8,093 nucleotides of DNA, from positions 1-8,093 of the forward strand of contig JBAYZQ010000103.1 in the NCBI GenBank assembly GCA_041672385.1, read 5' to 3'. The notes beneath the pieces are model-generated. The model was not told the origin of the DNA. It worked only from the letters and a program-made list of their open reading frames with translations, and did not search any database. Numbering within the stretch: position 1 is the first letter of the stretch; each line of letters opens with the position of its first letter. Below are positions 6,594-8,093 of the stretch, piece after piece. The DNA comes from JBAYZQ01 sp041672385 (GTDB taxonomy: Bacteria > Spirochaetota > Spirochaetia > Sphaerochaetales > Sphaerochaetaceae). A program made the translations under genes and the position numbers.

Positions 6594-6621
6594 ATTATAT
6601 CATTTTTGGCAATTGTCGCAA
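6594..6621 (-). promoter_or_regulatory. Predicted sigma70 promoter of the regulator-hydrolase-nitroreductase operon
   Basis: Read on the minus strand, TTGCGA (6621-6616) is a 4/6 match to the -35 box and TATAAT (6599-6594) is a perfect -10, separated by 16 bases. Transcription would start roughly 28 bases before the regulator ATG, near 6588, and leave a short leader containing the AGAGG ribosome site. Confidence 0.6.
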
Positions 6622-6663
6622 CAAAACCCAATAAGGAATAGAAAAAAAAGTAAAAGTTGTTGC
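6618..6663. repeat. Inverted heptamers GCAACAA / TTGTTGC in the divergent promoter region
   Basis: GCAACAA at 6618-6624 is the exact reverse complement of TTGTTGC at 6657-6663, with 32 bases between. Each copy overlaps the predicted -35 box of the promoter that reads away from it. This symmetric arrangement could be an operator for the WYL-type regulator. Seven bases is short enough to occur by chance in A/T-rich DNA. Confidence 0.35.
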
Positions 6664-6685
6664 ATTTTGAAAAAAGAAATATAAT
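6657..6685 (+). promoter_or_regulatory. Predicted sigma70 promoter of the cupin gene
   Basis: TATAAT at 6680-6685 is a perfect -10 box. TTGTTG at 6657-6662, 17 bases upstream, is a weak -35 (the TTG matches). The start would fall near 6692, giving a leader of about 20 bases that includes GGAGG at 6699-6703. The same promoter may also drive slyX, lemA and the DUF2207 gene, as no terminator follows the cupin gene. Confidence 0.55.
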
Positions 6686-6710
6686 AATAATAAAAATTGG
6701 AGGAAAAATT

Positions 6711-7058
6711 ATGGTTATTAAAGAAAAAGATATGAAAAAATCAGAACGTGTTGCGATGAGAGGTGGTGATAAAAGTGTCATTTTCCAAGAAGTTGTAAAG
6801 CCTGAATATTTATTACATAGTAGATTGTTTTCAACTTTAACTTTGGTTCCAGGTAGTAGTATTGGTCCCCATGTTCACAGTGGTGAAATTGAATATTATT
6901 ACATTCTTGAGGGAGAAGGGATTGTAAGTGAAAAAGACGGAGAGAAGGCTGTAAGTGCTGGAGATGTTGTAATTACTGGATGGAATAATAGTCATGCAAT
7001 AAGAAATTCCGGAACAAAAGATCTTAAATTTCTTGCAGTAATTTTACTTGAAAAGTAG
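6711..7058 (+). CDS. Small single-domain cupin protein (Cupin_2 type)
   Basis: This is a 115-residue cytosolic protein made almost wholly of one cupin beta-barrel. Motif 1 fits G(X)5HXH(X)4E(X)6G: GSSIGPHVHSGEIEYYYILE starts at Gly48, with His54, His56 and Glu61 as metal ligands. Motif 2 (GDVVITGWNNSHAIRN, 84-99) supplies His95 as fourth ligand, but the usual Pro-x-Gly turn is altered. A divalent metal site is therefore likely. Stand-alone cupins of this size include isomerases, dioxygenases and sugar- or oxalate-binding proteins, and the substrate cannot be deduced. GGAGG at 6699-6703 is 7 bases before ATG 6711. An upstream in-frame TTG at 6657 would overlap the predicted promoter, so it was not used. 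The gene is divergent from the WYL regulator. A 5-bp hairpin across the stop codon (7045-7057) is too weak to be a terminator. Confidence 0.88.
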   Translation: MVIKEKDMKKSERVAMRGGDKSVIFQEVVKPEYLLHSRLFSTLTLVPGSSIGPHVHSGEIEYYYILEGEGIVSEKDGEKAVSAGDVVITGWNNSHAIRNSGTKDLKFLAVILLEK

Positions 7059-7102
7059 TTTCCAGTCTGTCAAATTGATATTAAGTATGTTAAGGTTTGC
7101 TT

Positions 7103-7297
7103 ATGGAAGAAGATAAAACTACAGAATTAGAAATAAAATTGTCTTATTTAGAAGATATTGTTGAGAAATTGAACAAAATAGTTACCAAACAGGAATTGGC
7201 AATGGTAACAATGAAAAATAAAATTCAAGATTTAAGTGAAAAAATTGAAGACTTTGATATGGAAAATAGGCCGGATAGGCGGCCTCCACATTATTAA
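7103..7297 (+). CDS. slyX: SlyX family coiled-coil protein
   Basis: This 64-residue protein matches the SlyX family in length and layout. An acidic N-terminus is followed by heptad-like leucines and isoleucines (about residues 9-52: LEIKLSYLEDIVEKL... and IQDLSEKIEDF), with the diagnostic C-terminal PPHY at 61-64. SlyX is a small coiled-coil protein of unknown biochemical role, known chiefly from Proteobacteria, where it was named for a position next to slyD. Here it has different neighbours. AAGG at 7092-7095, 7 bases upstream, supports ATG 7103 over the TTG at 7097. It stands 44 bases after the cupin gene and 18 bases before lemA, and may be cotranscribed with both. A 6-bp GC-rich hairpin at 7268-7285 lies within the coding end. 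Confidence 0.85.
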   Translation: MEEDKTTELEIKLSYLEDIVEKLNKIVTKQELAMVTMKNKIQDLSEKIEDFDMENRPDRRPPHY

Positions 7298-7301
7298 AAA
7301 A

Positions 7302-7307
7302 AAGGAG
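7302..7307 (+). promoter_or_regulatory. Ribosome binding site that decides the lemA start
   Basis: AAGGAG ends only 2 bases before an ATG at 7310 but 8 bases before the in-frame ATG at 7316. The second is the natural spacing, so LemA begins at MEWIIVI and the two-residue longer form is unlikely. Confidence 0.75.
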
Positions 7308-7315
7308 AAATGGGT

Positions 7316-7870
7316 ATGGAGTGGATAATTGTAATTATTGTTGTTGTTTTGTTGCTTTTGTATTTGGTAAGTACCTACAATAAATTTGTCAAATTGGATA
7401 ATCAGTCAGAGGAATCCCTTGCACAGATTGATGCTCATTTAAAGCAAAGATTTGATATGATTCCAAATTTGGTTGAAATTGTAAAAGGTTATGCAAAACA
7501 CGAGAAAGAAACTCTTGAAGCGGTAATAACAGCAAGAAACGTTGGAATGAACGCTAAAAACCTAAAGGATAAAGATTCAGCTGCTAGAGGTTTATCAGAT
7601 AGTCTTAAAACTGTTTTTGCTTTGGCTGAAAATTACCCTGACCTTAAAGCCAATCAAGGTTTCATTGATTTACAAAAACAACTTACTGGTGTTGAAGAAG
7701 CTTTGTTACAACAAAGAAAATACTATAATGCCGTGGTAAAGACCTTTAATACTCTTATTGCAACTTTCCCAAATTCTTTGGTTGCTAGCATGTTCAGTTC
7801 TAAATTTTCTAAGAAAGATTATCTTGAAATAGAAAGTGCAGCTCGTGAAAATGTTAAAATTAAATTTTAG
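7316..7870 (+). CDS. lemA: LemA family membrane protein
   Basis: This is a 184-residue protein with the typical LemA size and layout. A single N-terminal transmembrane helix (residues 3-19, nearly all Ile/Val/Leu) is followed by a helical domain. Diagnostic segments are LKQRFDMIPNLVEIVKGYAK (42-61), FALAENYPDLKANQGFIDLQ (101-120), QKQLTGVEEAL (120-130), RKYYNAVVKTFNT (134-146) and FPNSLVASMF (151-160). The family is widespread, its molecular function is unresolved, and the helical part is usually placed outside the cytoplasmic membrane. The following gene, a DUF2207-type protein, starts 3 bases after this stop, an arrangement seen repeatedly for these two families. This suggests a shared complex or process. 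The upstream spacer of 18 bases from slyX contains only the ribosome site. Confidence 0.93.
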   Translation: MEWIIVIIVVVLLLLYLVSTYNKFVKLDNQSEESLAQIDAHLKQRFDMIPNLVEIVKGYAKHEKETLEAVITARNVGMNAKNLKDKDSAARGLSDSLKTVFALAENYPDLKANQGFIDLQKQLTGVEEALLQQRKYYNAVVKTFNTLIATFPNSLVASMFSSKFSKKDYLEIESAARENVKIKF

Positions 7871-7873
7871 CCT

Positions 7874-8093
7874 ATGAAGTTTAAAAATATATTAGTTCTA
7901 TTTGTTCTTATTTTATGCTCTTTTTCGCTGTTTGCGGCAACTTATGAGTATGAAATGCTTGAATATGATGTGGATATTAATGTTGGAAGAGATAATGTTT
8001 ACAAAATTGACACTCATTACCTTTTTGATTTCTATACCCCTAAACATGGGATTTATCTTGATATCCCCTATCTTTATGACCAAAGAAAAGTAA
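7874..8093 (+). CDS. DUF2207-type predicted membrane protein, N-terminal part (3' end outside window)
   Basis: The first 73 codons of a longer gene run to the right edge. Residues 1-21 form a Sec signal peptide (basic MKFK, then a hydrophobic core ending SLFAA). Cys15 is not in a lipobox. The mature start carries hallmarks of DUF2207: YEYEMLEYDVDINVGRDN (24-41), a YLFDF strand (49-53) and HGIYLDIPY (58-66), which matches the family's H-G-I-x-x-x-I-P core. Full-length members are usually several hundred residues with later transmembrane helices, not visible here. No ribosome site is seen before the ATG. With only 3 bases to the lemA stop, translation is probably coupled to lemA. The function is unknown; the extracytoplasmic domain and the lemA linkage suggest an envelope role. 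Confidence 0.82.
   Translation, partial: MKFKNILVLFVLILCSFSLFAATYEYEMLEYDVDINVGRDNVYKIDTHYLFDFYTPKHGIYLDIPYLYDQRKV

Noticed and set aside
6657..6710. TTG start extending the cupin by 18 residues
   Set aside because: It would overlap the predicted promoter and lacks a ribosome site, while ATG 6711 has a GGAGG 7 bases upstream and starts a complete cupin fold.
6563..6781. Minus-strand Phe/Ile-rich open frame overlapping the divergent promoters
   Set aside because: The composition reflects A/T-rich promoter DNA. It overlaps both the cupin start and the regulator promoter.
7045..7057. TACTT/AAGTA hairpin across the cupin stop codon as a terminator
   Set aside because: The stem is only 5 A/T-rich bp with a 3-base loop, and three T residues follow.
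7268..7285. GC-rich hairpin AGGCCG/CGGCCT at the end of slyX as a terminator
   Set aside because: No T tract follows (ACATTATTAAAA), and the bases are explained by codons for the conserved Arg/Pro-rich tail.
7310..7315. ATG 7310 as the lemA start
   Set aside because: Only 2 bases separate it from AAGGAG. ATG 7316 has the normal 8-base spacing.
7902..8093. Open frame coding a Met/Ile/Leu-rich peptide at the right edge
   Set aside because: It overlaps the DUF2207-type gene in another frame. The latter has a signal peptide, family motifs and operon spacing.
1..8093. CRISPR arrays, insertion sequences, tRNA/rRNA genes, toxin-antitoxin or phage genes
   Set aside because: On reading both strands I saw no repeat-spacer pattern, transposase motifs, cloverleaf-like RNA or other mobile hallmarks.

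Overview
The window is an A/T-rich, gene-dense bacterial segment with short intergenic gaps and clear Shine-Dalgarno sites of the GGAGG/AGGAG type. A SlyX-family gene, two products with Sec-type signal peptides and no lipobox, and a LemA gene followed by a DUF2207-type gene together suggest a Gram-negative, low-GC bacterium. A Treponema-like spirochaete is my best guess. This is inference from gene content; no rRNA or other taxonomic marker is present.

Layout: (1) Positions 1-3423, plus strand, hold the 3' part of an operon. It contains the C-terminal end of a DppD/OppD peptide-ABC ATPase, a complete DppF/OppF ATPase, a HisC-type PLP aminotransferase and an acetoacetate-decarboxylase (ADC) superfamily enzyme. 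The first three are packed with zero to one base between them. The gap before the ADC gene carries a small hairpin and a possible 30-codon ORF. The operon ends in a strong stem-loop with a T tract at 3436-3472. (2) Positions 6566-3467, minus strand, hold a compact three-gene operon: an HTH/WYL-type regulator, a secreted alpha/beta hydrolase with an N-terminal beta-rich domain, and an NfsA-like nitroreductase. It converges on the plus-strand operon, and the nitroreductase stop codon lies inside the T tract of the plus-strand terminator. (3) Positions 6567-6710 are a divergent promoter region. It has one consensus TATAAT on each strand and a TTGTTGC heptamer repeated in inverted orientation at the two -35 regions. 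(4) Positions 6711-8093, plus strand, hold a single-domain cupin, slyX, lemA and the start of a DUF2207-type gene that runs off the right edge.

How the genes may work together: the first operon looks like an uptake-and-processing unit. A peptide or related amino-acid-containing solute would be imported by the ABC transporter, a released amino acid transaminated to a 2-oxo acid, and that acid acted on by a Schiff-base (lysine) ADC-family enzyme. The substrate cannot be read from sequence. The minus-strand operon resembles a regulated detoxification or reductive-stress cassette with an exported esterase/hydrolase and a cytosolic flavin reductase. lemA-DUF2207 is a recurrent membrane pair of unknown biochemical function.

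I found no CRISPR array, insertion sequence, tRNA or rRNA. No obvious defence or mobile system is visible. The most unusual items are the small ORF/hairpin at the hisC-adc junction, the aminotransferase-ADC pairing beside a peptide transporter, the symmetric -35 heptamers in the divergent promoter region, and the degenerate effector domain of the WYL regulator.
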